Assembly (NCBI GenBank): GCA_910589415.1
Contig: OU342639.1
Location: forward strand, 16,624,268-16,688,267
Direction of reading: 5' to 3'
Origin: Malachius bipustulatus
Lineage: Eukaryota; Arthropoda; Insecta; Coleoptera; Melyridae
Length of the DNA stretch: 64,000 bases
Positions 10,356 to 22,700 of this stretch are shown one piece after another; positions within the stretch are counted from its first letter, which is position 1; each line of letters opens with the position of its first letter. The notes beneath the pieces were generated by a model. That model searched no databases, was not told the DNA's origin, and was given only the letters and a program-made list of their open reading frames with translations. The translations under genes were made by a program, and so were the position numbers.

Positions 10356-12525
10356 AGGGTGATTCATGAGTGACCTTACATAGACCAATGGTGATAAGCG
10401 GACTTCAAGGCGGGTCGAAAACCACAAAAGAAATTTTTTTTGTGTGATTGGTTAAGAAGTTACAGGGTGTTTTATGTCTCAGATACAAAACTTTGATAGG
10501 CGATATTTCTGAAACTGCTGGAGATATTTTGTAGAAATTTACTAGGAATGGTGCATTCCGGAAACTCATCAAAACCGCATTCTGAGTTAATTAAAAATCC
10601 AGGACCGGACTTGAAAATTTTTGCCCCCATGGTCTTTGTTGAAAAAGTTTATTTTCTGACCGTGCTACTGAAAAACTGTCATCGAATTTGAAAGGATAAG
10701 AAAAAACTCTATTGAAATCATTCCTCAATTTGAACGGCACACCCAAACCGTCTCGAAAAAAAAATGTCAAAGTAAAACTTCTCAGTAAATTATCGTTTTC
10801 GAGTAGACATATTTTCCTTAATGTTCGTCTGAATTCCTTCAAATTTATTTTTTGACTTGTTTCTGTGGAAAAAATGTTTGACAGAAGGCCAAGCTTTATT
10901 ACTGGGAAATCAGGTGTCAACTACAAAATTTTCAGATTTCACTAATAATCACAAATCATTTCACTAATAACGAATACGCAGATATTATATATTTGTGTAT
11001 GGTTTCTGCAATGGAAATTCAAGAGCAGCTGCGAGAGAATACCATAGAAGATTCCCCAATCGAAGAACACCGGCCCATGTAACGTTTCGCGTGTGTTTTC
11101 CAATTTTCTCGAAACCACGGCATATTTCCCATAGTTCAAAGGAATGCTGAACCTCAATTGGAAATGAGGTCTGAGCCATCAAAACATCGTGGAGATGGTG
11201 GCAGTAAATCCAAGTACAAGTACGCGAAGAATTGGGCAAGCACTGAGAATTTCTCAATCAAGAGTATGGCGAACCTTGAAAAAAAGAAGAGCGGATGCAT
11301 CCCTGTCACGTACAAAGCGTACAGAGGCTTCAACCATTCAATGAAGTTCCATTGAATGGACTGCGTAGAATTTTGTGTACTGATCGAAGCTCAGTTCACG
11401 CGGGATGGTGTAACGAATAAAAAAAACTCCCACCTATGGGCATATGAAAATCCGCGCTCTGTTGTTCAGAAGAACTCGCAACAGATTTTCTATAAATGTG
11501 CAGTGTGGCATTGAAAATGATACCCTAATAGGACCCAATTTTTTGCTGGGCGGCTCACGGGGGAAATTTATTTACTTTTCCTGCAAGTCATTTTGTCCAG
11601 CTTGCTTGCAGAGGCGAACGTGAACAGGCGTGCTCTTTCCTTCCAGCAAGATTTTTCCACCGCATTTTTCTCGACAAGTCAGAGAACATCTCCACAATGA
11701 GTACCCCAATCGTTGGTTCGGGCGCGGCGGCCCTCATTCCTGACCACCTAGGTCCCCCAACCTCACTGTTTTAGACTATTACCTATGGGTCCATATGAAG
11801 CAGGAAGTCTAAAAAACGGAAGTAAGTACCAGAGAGGAGCTCAGGACGCGAATACTGGTAGTTGCTGATGAAATTAGAAACAACAGGCAAATAATTCAAA
11901 AAGCAAACCAAAATTTATGGAAACGCTGCAGGAAATGTATTGAAGTTGGTAAAGGACATTTTGAGAACCGTTTATAACATTAATATTGATAACATTTAAT
12001 TTACACTGACATTTTTCCCACAGAAACAAGTCAAAAAATAAATTTGAAGGAATTCAGACGAACATTAAGTAAAATATGTCTGCTCGAAAACGATAATTTA
12101 CTGAGAAGTTTTACTTTTTTTTTTCGAGACGGTTTGGGTGTGCCGTTCAAATTGAGGAATGATTTCTATAGAGTTTTTTCTTATCTTTTCAAATTCGATG
12201 ACAGTTTTTCAGTAGCACGGTCAGAAAATTAACTTTTTCAACAAAGACCATGGGGGCAAAAATTTTCAAGTCCGGTCCTGGATTTTTAATTAACTCAGAA
12301 TGCGGTTTTGATGAGTTTCCGGAATGCACCATTCCTAGTAAATTTCTACAAAATATCTCCAGCCATATCAGAAATATCGCCTATCAAAGTTTTGTACCTG
12401 AGACATAAAACACCCTGTAACTTCTTAACCAATCACTAAAAAAAATTTCTTTTGTGGTTTTCGACCCGCCTTGAATTCCGCTTATCACCATTGGTCTATG
12501 TAAGGTCACTCATGAATCACCCTGT
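10356..12525. mobile_element. Foldback element with relics of a Tc1/mariner-type transposase
   Basis: Arms of about 510 bp (10356-10870 and 12019-12525) are inverted copies. The ends read CAGGGTGATTCATGAGTGAC and its complement; the right end is followed by TA. The right arm repeats the left-arm block that translates on the opposite strand as KINLKEFRRTLRKICLLEND. Between the arms lies about 1.15 kb of unique sequence holding a broken transposase (11370-11980). This is the only palindromic family in the window with an internal transposase trace. Confidence 0.75.
11370..11980 (+). pseudogene. Broken IS630/Tc1/mariner-type DDE transposase
   Basis: In order on the plus strand: EAQFTRDGVTNKKNSHLWAY and ENPRSVVQ (region of the first catalytic Asp, where the expected WTDEA core is degraded), a GPNFLLGG block near 11530, HFSRQVREHLHNEYPNRW then FGRGG near 11675-11735, PRSPNLTVLDYYLWVHMKQE near 11750 (the PDLTPLDYxLWG block with the last catalytic acid), and ELRTRILVVADE ... 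RRCRKCIEV style C-terminus as NLWKRCRKCIEVGKGHFEN near 11915-11965. Stops at TGA (near 11743) and TAA (near 11813) and several frame breaks disable it. Family assignment follows from the block order known for Tc1/mariner-like transposases of insects. Confidence 0.72.
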
Positions 12526-12887
12526 ATGTAGGTAAAATTTTATTTATTTGAAGTGAACTAGGAAAGAGGGCCTCTGAAATACACTTACATATTTAGTAGG
12601 TATTACAGTTAAAGGTTGAACTATTTCATTGCACACATAGCCAATGACCGCCATTGGCTAACTTTACTTGAAAAATGTTATTTTTTACATTACCTTTAAT
12701 ACATTCAAAAAAATTTACAGGGAAGTTTTGAAAAGCATATTCTTAAAGGAATTAATTTGAAATTTTCACAGTAGGCTATTAAAATAAATTTATACTTATT
12801 ATATCCAATTCATTGTGATATTTATTGAGAAATAAATTGTTATATTTTACATCAGTCTTATCTCACCCCCTCACTAAGTATGTAACG

Positions 12888-12912
12888 ATTATTATTATTA
12901 TTATTATTATAT
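12888..12912. repeat. (TTA)n microsatellite
   Basis: Uninterrupted ATT/TTA trinucleotide run in an AT-rich intergenic stretch between the foldback element and the next LINE piece. Confidence 0.8.
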
Positions 12913-13329
12913 TAAAAGCTTTTTTCGGTATGTTTTGATAGTAGGAATGTCACGTATGTGGAATTATTTCGTAGGGGTAAGATAAGACATTCAATATTTA
13001 TTAAATTACTGGTAGATTATTATAGGACTGCCCACAACATTTCTCTTATATAATGAAGAAATTCTTTCTCATAAACATAAATGACCACATATGTGTTAAT
13101 TTACATCAACTGATCAGGAAAATGAATTATTATTCTACAGAGTGCTCAAAAAAATTAGATTCAAAATATGAACTGTATGGCTATTACACCTAAGTATCTA
13201 AGTATTTGTAACCAGATGAGCTGACCAGTATTTGAAATAAAAGTAATTGGAAATTATTTCAAATACTTTTGGTATTTAAACGATATCAATTTGTTGTTGG
13301 AATATTAAGCAATCTTTAGTATTCCTTAT

Positions 13330-13460
13330 CGACATATAGATGTTTATATCATCCGCCTAAAGCAGTATAGGGCATTTTTACGAATTTAGTGACATCATCG
13401 ACGAAGAGTACAAAAAGCAACGGACTTAAGTTGCTTCCCTGTGGTATACCTGAGCAGTTT
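13330..13460 (-). pseudogene. LINE reverse transcriptase fragment
   Basis: The minus strand reads SGIPQGSNLSPLLFVLFVDD followed by VTKFVK. After a frame break comes ADDINIY, the remains of the catalytic FADD box. The piece covers only the RT palm and is isolated by AT-rich sequence. It may belong with other LINE scraps in this stretch, but no joint is visible. Confidence 0.65.
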
Positions 13461-14010
13461 ACGAATAAGCGTTACGTTAATACGACTTAATTGTAGACTT
13501 TTCGGTTAAAAATAGGATTCCCCTGTAGAGTATTATAACAGTTAGTAATAATCAATTAAAACTTCTGTCTAACTAAGTTCATAGATTAAAAAAATAAGAG
13601 GATTCCATTAAAAGAAAAAACAACTTTAATATGTCACTCTCATTGTGGGAGACTCCGCCGTATAAATATAATAATAATTCTAAATTATGGACATTGTGAC
13701 CCTGTATTTGAATTTGTAAAAAAAAAATTGAAAAAATCCATCACTTGGCCCGCAGAAACTGACTCGGATGAGCTGATCGGCTGATCCATTCATTATAATG
13801 CTTAGCATTAGCATTACCTCCCTCTTTGCAACCACCAAAAACATCAGTAAGAACCTACCATTTTCATTCTTAAGTAAAAAATTATCATTGAGCGACAATA
13901 TCAAGAGCCATATGACAATAAAACTAAATCAAGACAAGAAAATACACAAAAAAAAATGAAACCAACAGAGAACAAGAAAAATCAGAATTCAACGACCCAT
14001 GGATATTGCG

Positions 14011-14265
14011 TCATTGCAGACTAAGATAATGATCATGAACTGCTCTTTTGAAGCTGCTGCTTTTTAATTTCTTAATACATTCAGGCAGTTCATTATACAC
14101 TTTATAAACATTGAATGTAAAAGACCTTTCGAAAATCGCCAGTCTGTATTTTGGGAGCGATATAACATGTCTTCTACGTATATTAATGTTGTGAATGTCT
14201 GTTCTGTATTTAATTCTGTCACTCAAATATGCGGGTGTTTGAGCATCAATTATTCTGTGATAAAA
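14011..14265 (-). pseudogene. 3' end of a CR1/jockey-like LINE ORF2, separated by an insertion
   Basis: The minus strand reads FYHRIIDAQTPAYLSDRIKY, then RTDIHNINIRRRH, and ends KLKSSSFKRAVHDHYLSLQ with a stop. This is the usual C-terminal tail of CR1/jockey-type RT proteins (the 'LP..I......FK..L..YL' pattern appears as LPECIKKL). It continues directly from the RT that breaks off at 17069, once the insertion at 14271-17063 is ignored. Confidence 0.75.
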
Positions 14266-14270
14266 ACAAG

Positions 14271-17063
14271 GTCTCTTCCGAGACCTTGGCCTACCGGCGG
14301 CGTCGGGCCTTCGGCCCTCCATTACGGGCCTTCGGCCCGGAGTTTCAGTAGATCCCCGTCAAAGTTATAATTTTTCATGTTTTTTTCGTGTTAGCTTTTT
14401 TTCTAGATCGCTTTACAGCACCGTGATCAGTAGATTCCGCGTCATAGTTAAAATCTGCCATTCATCTCTTTTTGTGTTATTTTTTTCTATATCTCTCCTC
14501 GAAGGACCAATATGGGAACTTCCGAGACCGCGCGTAAAAGTTAGATTGGCGTAAAAGTTAGTCACGCGTTAATTTGACAGTTCAAGTTGGTCGTGAAAGA
14601 AAGAACAGGTCGCGAGAAGCGAGGATTTTTTTTTTAACAGCTGTCAAATATGTTAATGCGGTCTATGGAATCAACAAAATGCCTAAATGAGTTTTGTTGA
14701 AAAGAGAAACGATTTTTTTAAATGCTCTTGAATTTGACATTTAAAAAATGACACTTTAAATTTTAATTTCGCAATTTTCTCAAAAGACAGTCGTAACCTA
14801 AAGTCTCTTCGTTACGTCAAAAATAAAAAAATGCCGCCATTTTGATTCTCAGAATCCAAAAAAAATTATTACCATTGTTCGAGACACCCATTTCCCCTTT
14901 TATTACCATATAATTTGATATTTGGACGCCCATTTTCTTCGAAACTATGCAAGAAAACAAAAAAAGCGAAGGGTTGGTCTGTCGGAATTTTAAATTTTTG
15001 TCGCTTAAATTTCAAAAATGGCGGCGTTATGATTTTTAGAAAATGGCCCATTTTTTGCTCGCGATTTCTCGACTTTGGCGTTTAAAAAGTCTCAGCTTAG
15101 ATTTTTTTTCGAGTGTTTTTCAAAACGTCACTGCGATTTTTTTGTTGGAAAAAAACTACTCTTTTTCGGGTTTTTCAAGTTTGATATTTTTTAAGTGACA
15201 TTTTCGAATTCGCTGTCATATTTTCATCATAGCCAGAAGAGAATCGCAAGTAATGCCTTTATTTTGATACCGCCAAAAATAATTCAATCACGATTTATAC
15301 CGTCACTATAATGACATTTGGTAAAAAGAAAAACTTTTTTTTCTCAATATTCTTGAATTTGACGTTTAAAAAAATAACAGTTGCAGCTATCCGGGATAGC
15401 TCTTGCACCAATATGTTATTGCAGCACATTTCACCTTTACGACGATACCATAATTATGCCGCCATCTTGATTCTTCGAATCGGAAAAACTTATTTCCTTC
15501 GGTGGCATTTACGGAATTTCCGCATACGTAATATGACAATACGTTCTTTACTCTATTTTTCACGGTGAATTTTTCAAATTTTGAAAATAATAATCACTCC
15601 AAATTATTAGTGAAAGACTAATAGTACATCGCAATTAATTGTAAAAACAATTATTTACAAAATGCATAAGAAAAAACAGAAATTAAGGCATTTCCCGAAC
15701 AGGAACCGCGTATTTATTATCGTTACATAGTAATAATTATTACCATTATAATAATAATATAGCGGGGGAACGGAGCGACCGAGCCCGGCTTCGACGCGTC
15801 GCGATCACGATCGCGCCCGGGAACAGCCGTTGGATTATTATTGACATTTCTTAAAATTGTCATATCTTCGTTATTAAAAGACCAATGTGGATAATTTTTT
15901 CACAATCATTTACGTTAATTAATTGTCGTTGCGACTGTCTTTCTAATTTTCCCAATCGTGCATAAAAAATATGACAAAAAAAAATAAAAAAGCATTAATT
16001 TATCGATTTTTTAATAAAAATAAAAGTGTAAGGTAATTTTCGAGCAGCGAGGAAATTTTTTATTTTTCGTTTAAAGTACCAACATAATCGACACGAAATG
16101 AAGCCAAAACTTCAAATTATGTGTTGAAGAAAAAAAATTTGACAAAAGTGTACCTGTGTCGTCGATCGAAGATGTTATATTTGAAACACGCCTGAACAGT
16201 TTCAATGACCTGCCGAAGTTTTTCCGAATTTTGATAGATTTTCCAACGGTTTAGGAAAAAAACTATATCTATATTTTTTGTAGGTAAAGAACGTCTCTAT
16301 CATACAGTTTTATTATTTTTTCGATCGGTCGACAATATTTCGAAAAAAATTCGAAAGCATGCGATAAAGAGTAGCATTTGGTCAATTGTTATTATTGAAG
16401 AAACAATTGCCGCTCCCAAACAGGGAATTTTTCGGGAAAATGTTTCAAATAAAAAAAATAGCACTTGAAGAACGATTAAAAAAAAGGTCTGATTTGATTT
16501 TTCGCTAGGATGCACCGTTTTCGTTAAAAAAAAATTTTGTTATTTTTTTAAGCCATTCGTGATTTTTTTGTTTTTTTTTTAATTAGTCACTTTTCCCGAC
16601 TTTTCACAAAAAAATCATTATCATGTTTTTAGTAGGTAACTAATGGCTCTATCTCACTGTTTTGTTATTTTTTGGATCGGTCAAATAAATTTTGAAAAAA
16701 ATTCGAAATAGTCGAAAAATCATGCGAAAACGGTGTACTCAATAGGTCGTATTTGGGGGTCCCGAGCTTCGTCCCTACCGAGTTTCATCCCGATCGGTGC
16801 AACTTTCGGACACTTAGAGTGTTTCCTAGGTCGTTCCCGAAAAAAAGTCACTTCCCGGTAACGTATCCCGCTCAATTTCAATAGGCATCGTGGGACCGTG
16901 CGCCTCTTCAATAGAGCCAAATTTCAACTTCCTACGATGAAAAATGGCGCCTCTAGAGTGTTTCCTAGCAAAAGTCACAGAACTTGCGACCTACTGACGG
17001 ACAAAAATCGGGCACAAGGCTTAGGATACTTCCTCGATTTACGATTTCATCGATCTCGGAAGA
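14271..17063. mobile_element. 2.8-kb unclassified insertion splitting a LINE RT
   Basis: The flanking RT reads ...KYYQAC up to 17069 and resumes FYHRII at 14265, so the block between is foreign to it. ACAAG occurs on both sides (14266-14270 and 17064-17068), a candidate 5-bp target duplication. The ends carry inverted TCTTCCGAGA (14273-14282; complement 17054-17063). Inside are GC-rich dyads near 14300-14340, a GC-rich island at 15762-15835, long AT-rich stretches, and a diverged internal duplication around GATCGGTC (16320 and 16675). No protein is recognisable, so it is presumably non-autonomous. The superfamily is not identifiable. Confidence 0.6.
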
Positions 17064-17068
17064 ACAAG

Positions 17069-18175
17069 CCTGGTAGTACTTAGAGCGATACTTCATGTTA
17101 AGCCATCCCGCCTCTCTCAGTTTTGGTGATATATGCTGATATTTTCTGACTCCATAGGAAAAGCGCAAGCAAGCATTTTGAACCCTTTGTATTTTATACA
17201 TAGTTTTCGAATCCAGGCAGGGAGAAAACACTGGCGAGCAATACATAAACTGCGACAGAACTAAAGTTTCGCAGAGCTGTAACTTTAACTTTTGCGGTAT
17301 GAAAGACCTATGAGGATATAATAAACGGATATTCGCATATGCCTTACGCAGGCAAATGTCAACATGTTTCCTGTATCTAAATGAGTTATCCATTATTAAT
17401 CCCAGATTTCTCGCTTCCGTGCTAATTTTTAATACAGTATCATCAACTGTGAGTTTAACATTGTTTCTAATTCTCTCACAGTAGACCCCACTCCCAAACA
17501 GCAACAATGTCGATTTATCTGGATTGAGTCCAAGGCAATGAGTCGCGGAAAATCGAAAGATAGAGTCCAAATCGGAATTGAGTTTTTCAACAGCCACATG
17601 AATTTCTGATGGATCACAGGACAAGTACAATTGTGGGTCGTCAGCATACATGTGAATTTTACAGTACTTCACTATGTCGCACATTCCAGAGGTATAGATC
17701 GTGAGCAACAGTGGTCCAAGTATGGAACCCTGGGGGACACCACTCTCAAGATAACGAGGCGTGGACGTATCTTCGCCCAGCCTTACCCTCTGTGAACGTC
17801 CCCGTAAATAGCTTTCTATTAATCCACAAGCATCGTTAAACGACATATGTCCGAGTATTCTAATCATAATATCATGATTAATTGTATCGAATGCCCTGGA
17901 ATAATCAAGCAGCACCAGTATGGTCACTTAACCCTCCTCCGTAGCACGCAATATGTCGTCACTAACACTACTTAAGTAAGGCAGTCAGGCAACTGTGATT
18001 AGGTCTAAAACCAGACTGCACCTCAGGAAGCAAAATATTCTCTTCTAGATACGTCCGTATTTGGTTGTAGGTACATATTCCTCTCCAGGACTTTCGAGAG
18101 AACTGGGAGAATACTAATTGGTCTGAGATGAGTGTATTCAGTCGGCTGTGATATCTTGGGCAAGGGCAGCACAAG
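17069..18175 (-). pseudogene. CR1/jockey-like LINE reverse transcriptase
   Basis: The minus strand carries a long RT, largely open from 17927 to 17069. From its N-terminus: LPLPKISQPTEYTHLRPISI near 18150, then LPEVQSGFRPNHSCLTALLK near 18000 after a frame change, VLLDYSRAFDTINHDIM (17910), LESGVPQGSILGPLLLTIY (17745), MYADDPQLYLS with both catalytic Asp (17650), then the thumb and connection to KYRSKYYQAC at 17069. One to two frameshifts and loss of the endonuclease make it defective. Upstream it is cut by the nested palindromes at 18192. Its missing C-terminus lies at 14011-14265. Confidence 0.85.
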
Positions 18176-18191
18176 AGCACAATATTTATAC

Positions 18192-18953
18192 AGTGCGCGA
18201 GAAAAGTAAGGAATAAATTCGATAAAACGGAGAGGGCTGTTTTTTTGAAAAAATAAAAAAACAGGTCGATTTTGTTTTTGAGTTGTTCAACTTTTAACAT
18301 AATATTGGGGTATACAGGGTGATGCGCGAAAAAGTGGTGGCGTCATCGGTATTTTTTTTAAATGGCAACCCTTATTTTTTATTCCATTTTTTGATACTTC
18401 ATTCAATTGCCAGTATGGTAATGTAATCAATTTGTAACCTTAAATAAGGAAAATTCTGAGAAAACAGCTTGTGAGTCGAAATTGTGCACTTTTTACTGAT
18501 ATGAAAATCGGAACATTAGCGATAAAAATAAAAAAATATCAAATAAAAATGACTGTTTCCATGGTAATTTTATAAGATATGTCTATTAAATTAAGTCTAT
18601 TAAATTAAATCTGTTAAATTAAATTAAATTAAATCTATTAAATCTGTCTATTGAATTGAATGTCTCCAAATTAAGTTATTTTCACAGAAATTTCGTCGTT
18701 TAAGGTTACAAAATGATTACATTACCGTATTGGAAATTGAATGAAGTATTAAACAATGGAATAAAAAATAAGGGTTGCCATTTAAAAAAAATACCGATGA
18801 CGTCACCACTTTTTCGCGCATCACCCTGTATACACAAATATTATGTCAAAAGTTGAACAACTCAAAAACAAAATCGACCTGTTTTTTATTTTTTCAAAAA
18901 AACCGCCCTCTTCGTTTTATCGAATTTATTCCTTACTTTTCTCGCGCACTGTA
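18192..18953. mobile_element. Palindromic MITE (outer of a second nested pair)
   Basis: The arms (about 115 bp) begin CAGTGCGCGAGAAAAGTAAG after TA and end with the complement before TA. The mirrored inner edges AACATAATATT / AATATTATGT meet at an AT-rich centre where another palindrome is inserted. There is no coding content. It interrupts the LINE RT at 17069-18175 on its upstream side. Confidence 0.75.
18316..18831. mobile_element. Palindromic MITE inserted at the dyad centre of 18192-18953
   Basis: The ends CAGGGTGATGCGCGAAAAAG and complement are each flanked by TA. The mirrored arms include AATGGCAACCCTTATTTTTT and its complement. The middle (about 18440-18700) is AT-rich with a short AAATTAAATT/ATTAAATC stutter. 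Confidence 0.72.
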
Positions 18954-18959
18954 TAAAAT

Positions 18960-19745
18960 GAAATAATAAGAAATCAAAAGTAAAAATAGCTGCATGTAAA
19001 CCGCTTTAAGGTATTTTGAGCTGTTTTTAAAATGAAAAATTCCGATTTTCATTTGTTTGTAGCAAAAAAATTCTTATTGATTTTTTTTTAGACAACATGA
19101 AAATGTAATAATATTATACAGGGTGTTTCATGGGTAATAAGAAAGGTAATGGTAACTTCCGATTTAGCCGGATATTCCTCGAGAACAAAAATCTTCTTCT
19201 TCTTTCGATTCATCCTCATATGAAAACCATTATACTTACACAAATTTTTAAGTTTTTGTCATGAATAGTTTTCCATAGACGGCTGACACACGCTCCGCTT
19301 GGGAAACCCTCCACACTATGTAACAAACTGCGACCTTGATAAATTTCAGAAAGCACCAAAGAAACTCTCATTTAGCGATTTATGAGCGAGAAGTTTTTTT
19401 TTAATTTTATTATTAATTCATTTGTATATTTAATGTTGTTTTATGTAATTTTTTACTTTGTGTAATATGTATTTTTGTGCCATGTTAATAAATTAAATTA
19501 AACATAATGCTAGATCTTTTAGTTTAAGAAAAAAAAAAATTAAAACTCAGGCCTACTCGAAGGTACTTACGTAGGTTCTAACAAGGAAATTTGTGCATAT
19601 GCATGAGATTTGAAACAAAAATAAATGGCATGTCAATTGTGTTTATCAGGGATAATGTTAATTGCTCTTTGGGATGTGAATTGATGGTCTTGGAGGATTT
19701 ACCCAATCAGCAGGGTGGATGCTTGTTTCCCAGTCCACTCCTAGT
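18960..19745. other. Intergenic upstream of PK2, no gene seen
   Basis: AT-rich. It contains a lone TACAGGGTGTTTCATGGGTA end motif near 19118 (probable MITE relic). The last 100 bp before 19745 are less AT-rich and form the PK2 promoter region. No open frame of interest. Confidence 0.4.
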
Positions 19746-19754
19746 TTCCTTGCA

Positions 19755-19762
19755 TATATAAG
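19755..19762 (+). promoter_or_regulatory. TATA box of the PK2 gene
   Basis: TATATAAG lies 34-41 bp before the PK2 start codon, close to the spacing seen at PK1. It supports PK2 as a separate transcription unit rather than extra exons of PK1. Confidence 0.6.
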
Positions 19763-19795
19763 GGTGAGTCGCCAGAAGAGAAATTAGTCTAGAAA

Positions 19796-22700
19796 ATGGA
19801 TCGCGCAATACAGCTTTGTTGGACATTGCTATTTTTCTCTGCTCTTATATTGCATAAATCATGTCAAGCCTACGAAGTAAGTTTACTTATTCCTATTTTA
19901 TTTTTAATTCTTACTACTTGTAATATATTATATATAGGTACTAATTTAAATTTAAATGTAAGCTTTTCTCATCTTGTCGTGATTTTAGGATTCTGCACCT
20001 AGCTACATTATTTCTGCTTAATTAATTACCTGCTAGTGATCTAATTAAAATCACCTAAATTATTATCAAAAGAAGTGAAGAATTAGATTTTTTTTACATT
20101 TTCAGTGTTTTAAATGTAATTTTTTTAAATTTCAACTTTTAAACTTTTTATTAAAACATATTTATTTAAAAAAAAGATAATGCAAACTTTATTTCTAATA
20201 ATTCTGATTAACAAGGATTATAAGGAATTGTCTTAGAAAATAATAATAAACCTAATGTTTTTATTTCTTTTCATGACTTGATTGCTAGAAAATATTCATT
20301 ATCTTATTCATTGAAATTTTAAAATTGGGTTTGTGAAATTATACATTTTTCTTGACATATTGGTAGGTATTTCATGTATTTATAGAGTACAACTAACGGA
20401 TCATCCATGGGAACACTTTGAATTATTCTTCTTGCTTTTTTCTCAAATACAGTGTGTCTCACTTAAGCACGAATATACAAGGTGTGTTCCACGTAATTCT
20501 CGTGGATCTCTGTGTGCCAAGCGATGCATTTTTTCCAAATTTGATGCCCATAATTTTAAATAATTTTGAGCTATACTAAGTAAGACTATATGAGAGTGGC
20601 ATATCAAAGTTATGTATTTTTAATGGCATGCTCCAATGTTATTGCATTTATTGCTCCTATGTTATTGCATTGTATGAGAAGAAAAAAATAAGAATGATTT
20701 TTACAGTTGAAGTTTAAATAAAGTAATTTTTGAGTTATAAACAAATGGAAACAAGTTTCAAAGTTCAAGGCAGCTTACAGGTTGATTTAATTTCGATGTT
20801 TTAATAGAAAATCTCCATAGCTATACGGGATGCAGATAAATGCATCGCGCATCCTGAAATATTAGCACGTTATGAATAAAACCCTGTATAATTTATTTCT
20901 CAAAAATCACAATATATCAATTTTCAAAACGCCCCTGTAGCTTCATCGTTCAAGATGAGTAAACGAAATTGTGAACTCTTATAGAACTTATGGAGGACTT
21001 GGAACTTTCGTTTAAAAAGTCGCGTGATGGTTTCTACCAGGCGTCCCTTTAAATTTCTAAATAAAACACCCGTTTTTGTCTCAGGTCTCAGTTTTAAATA
21101 AACGGGATTGAAGATTTTTGAGCAGTCAGATATCCATCATAAGGAGCGGTCTCATATTGGTTTTTAGCAAAATCGGTTGAGTCGTTTCACAATGACGGCC
21201 ATTTAAATGTATTTTTTGAGCCCCTGTATATGCAAAATAAAATAAAAACTTTCAAGCTAAATTGCGGTATCAAAAGAACGTTTTTCGAACTTAACGATGA
21301 CGTAAAAAAATTTGCAATTTTTTCATCAGTAGCCAATGACGTATGTCTACAGGTTGTCCTAGTTTATAATAAAGTGACTTCAGAATTCGATAAAGAAAAA
21401 ATTCATTTAAAGGGAGAAAGTTTTACACAACATGCATCGAAAAGTTCTTAATTCTCGAAAAGGGTGTTGAGTTTTCTGAAATAAAGTTAATTTTTTGAAT
21501 ATATCAAAATTGTCTCAATGGAATTTCCCAATTTTTTTCGCAGTAGCTGTATTGCTACTTTGTATTGCATAACTGTATTTCATAATTACGTAACTAAAGA
21601 ATTAGGCCAAAATTGCTAAGATTCACTATCTACAGGGTGCACCATGTATCCTTCTCTACATATATTGCTATCTCCTGAACGCTAAGAGATACAGGGTCGG
21701 TTAAATTAGAGAAAAGATGCGCAGTTTTGTGGCCATGTCGAATCCGTCAAGACATGCAAGATATCTGTGACCGTTCCTGAAATATCCTGAAAAAACTGAA
21801 AAATCGAGATTTCTTATTTTTTCCATATCTTTTTTATTATTGGAGATTAATGAATAATTTTTTGTGGGCTTACATAAGTCGTCAAGAGCTATCCATCTGA
21901 CATTTCAAAAATTTTCAAGGCCTACTAGATCCAAGATTTTTCACAGTTAACTTTCGTTTTTCTTATGGCCGCCATATTATTTTTTTATATCGTTCGATTT
22001 GAAAAAAATAATGGAAACCAAAAATTAATAAACTTCAAAAAAAAATTTCAAATTTTTATTCTTCTTTTTTCAAAGAAAAACCTTAAAAAAATCGTCGAAA
22101 AACGTCAACATTTGTCAAATACGCCGATATAGTGCTTGCCTTATGCTTTTTTAATTTATCTATGAAATTCGGTCTAAAAATGTGTCTTTTGTAAAGAAAA
22201 AAGAAGAATAAAAAAAATTTTAATTTATTTTTTGAAGTTTAACAATTTTTAGTTTTTATGATTTTTTTATACCGAACAACATAAAAAAACAATATGGTGG
22301 CAATAAGAAAAACGAAAGTTGACTATGAAAATTCTGGGATCTAGTCGGCTTTGAAAACTTTTGAAATGTCAGATGGGTAGCTCTTGACGACTTATGTAAG
22401 CCCACAAAAAATTATTCATTAATCTCCAATAATAAAAAAGATATGGAAAAAATAAGAAATCTCGATTTTTCAGTTTTTTCAGGATATTTCAGGAACGGAC
22501 ACAGATATCTTGTATGTCTCGACTTGTTTAACCGACCCTGTATCTGTTAGCGTTAGGAGATAGCAATATAGAGAAGGATGCACCCTGTATAATGTATGAA
22601 ATATTTTCAAATAACGGACTGTGGATGACTGAAATGACTAATGTGATAGCACCATTAATAATTTCAGAAAGCGAATTAAAAAACGGCGAAAATATTCAGA

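Noticed and set aside
10591..10920. A 109-codon minus-strand frame partly repeated at 12044-12232
   Set aside because: It lies in the inverted arms of a foldback element and shows no known domain. The repetition is the arm symmetry, not two genes.
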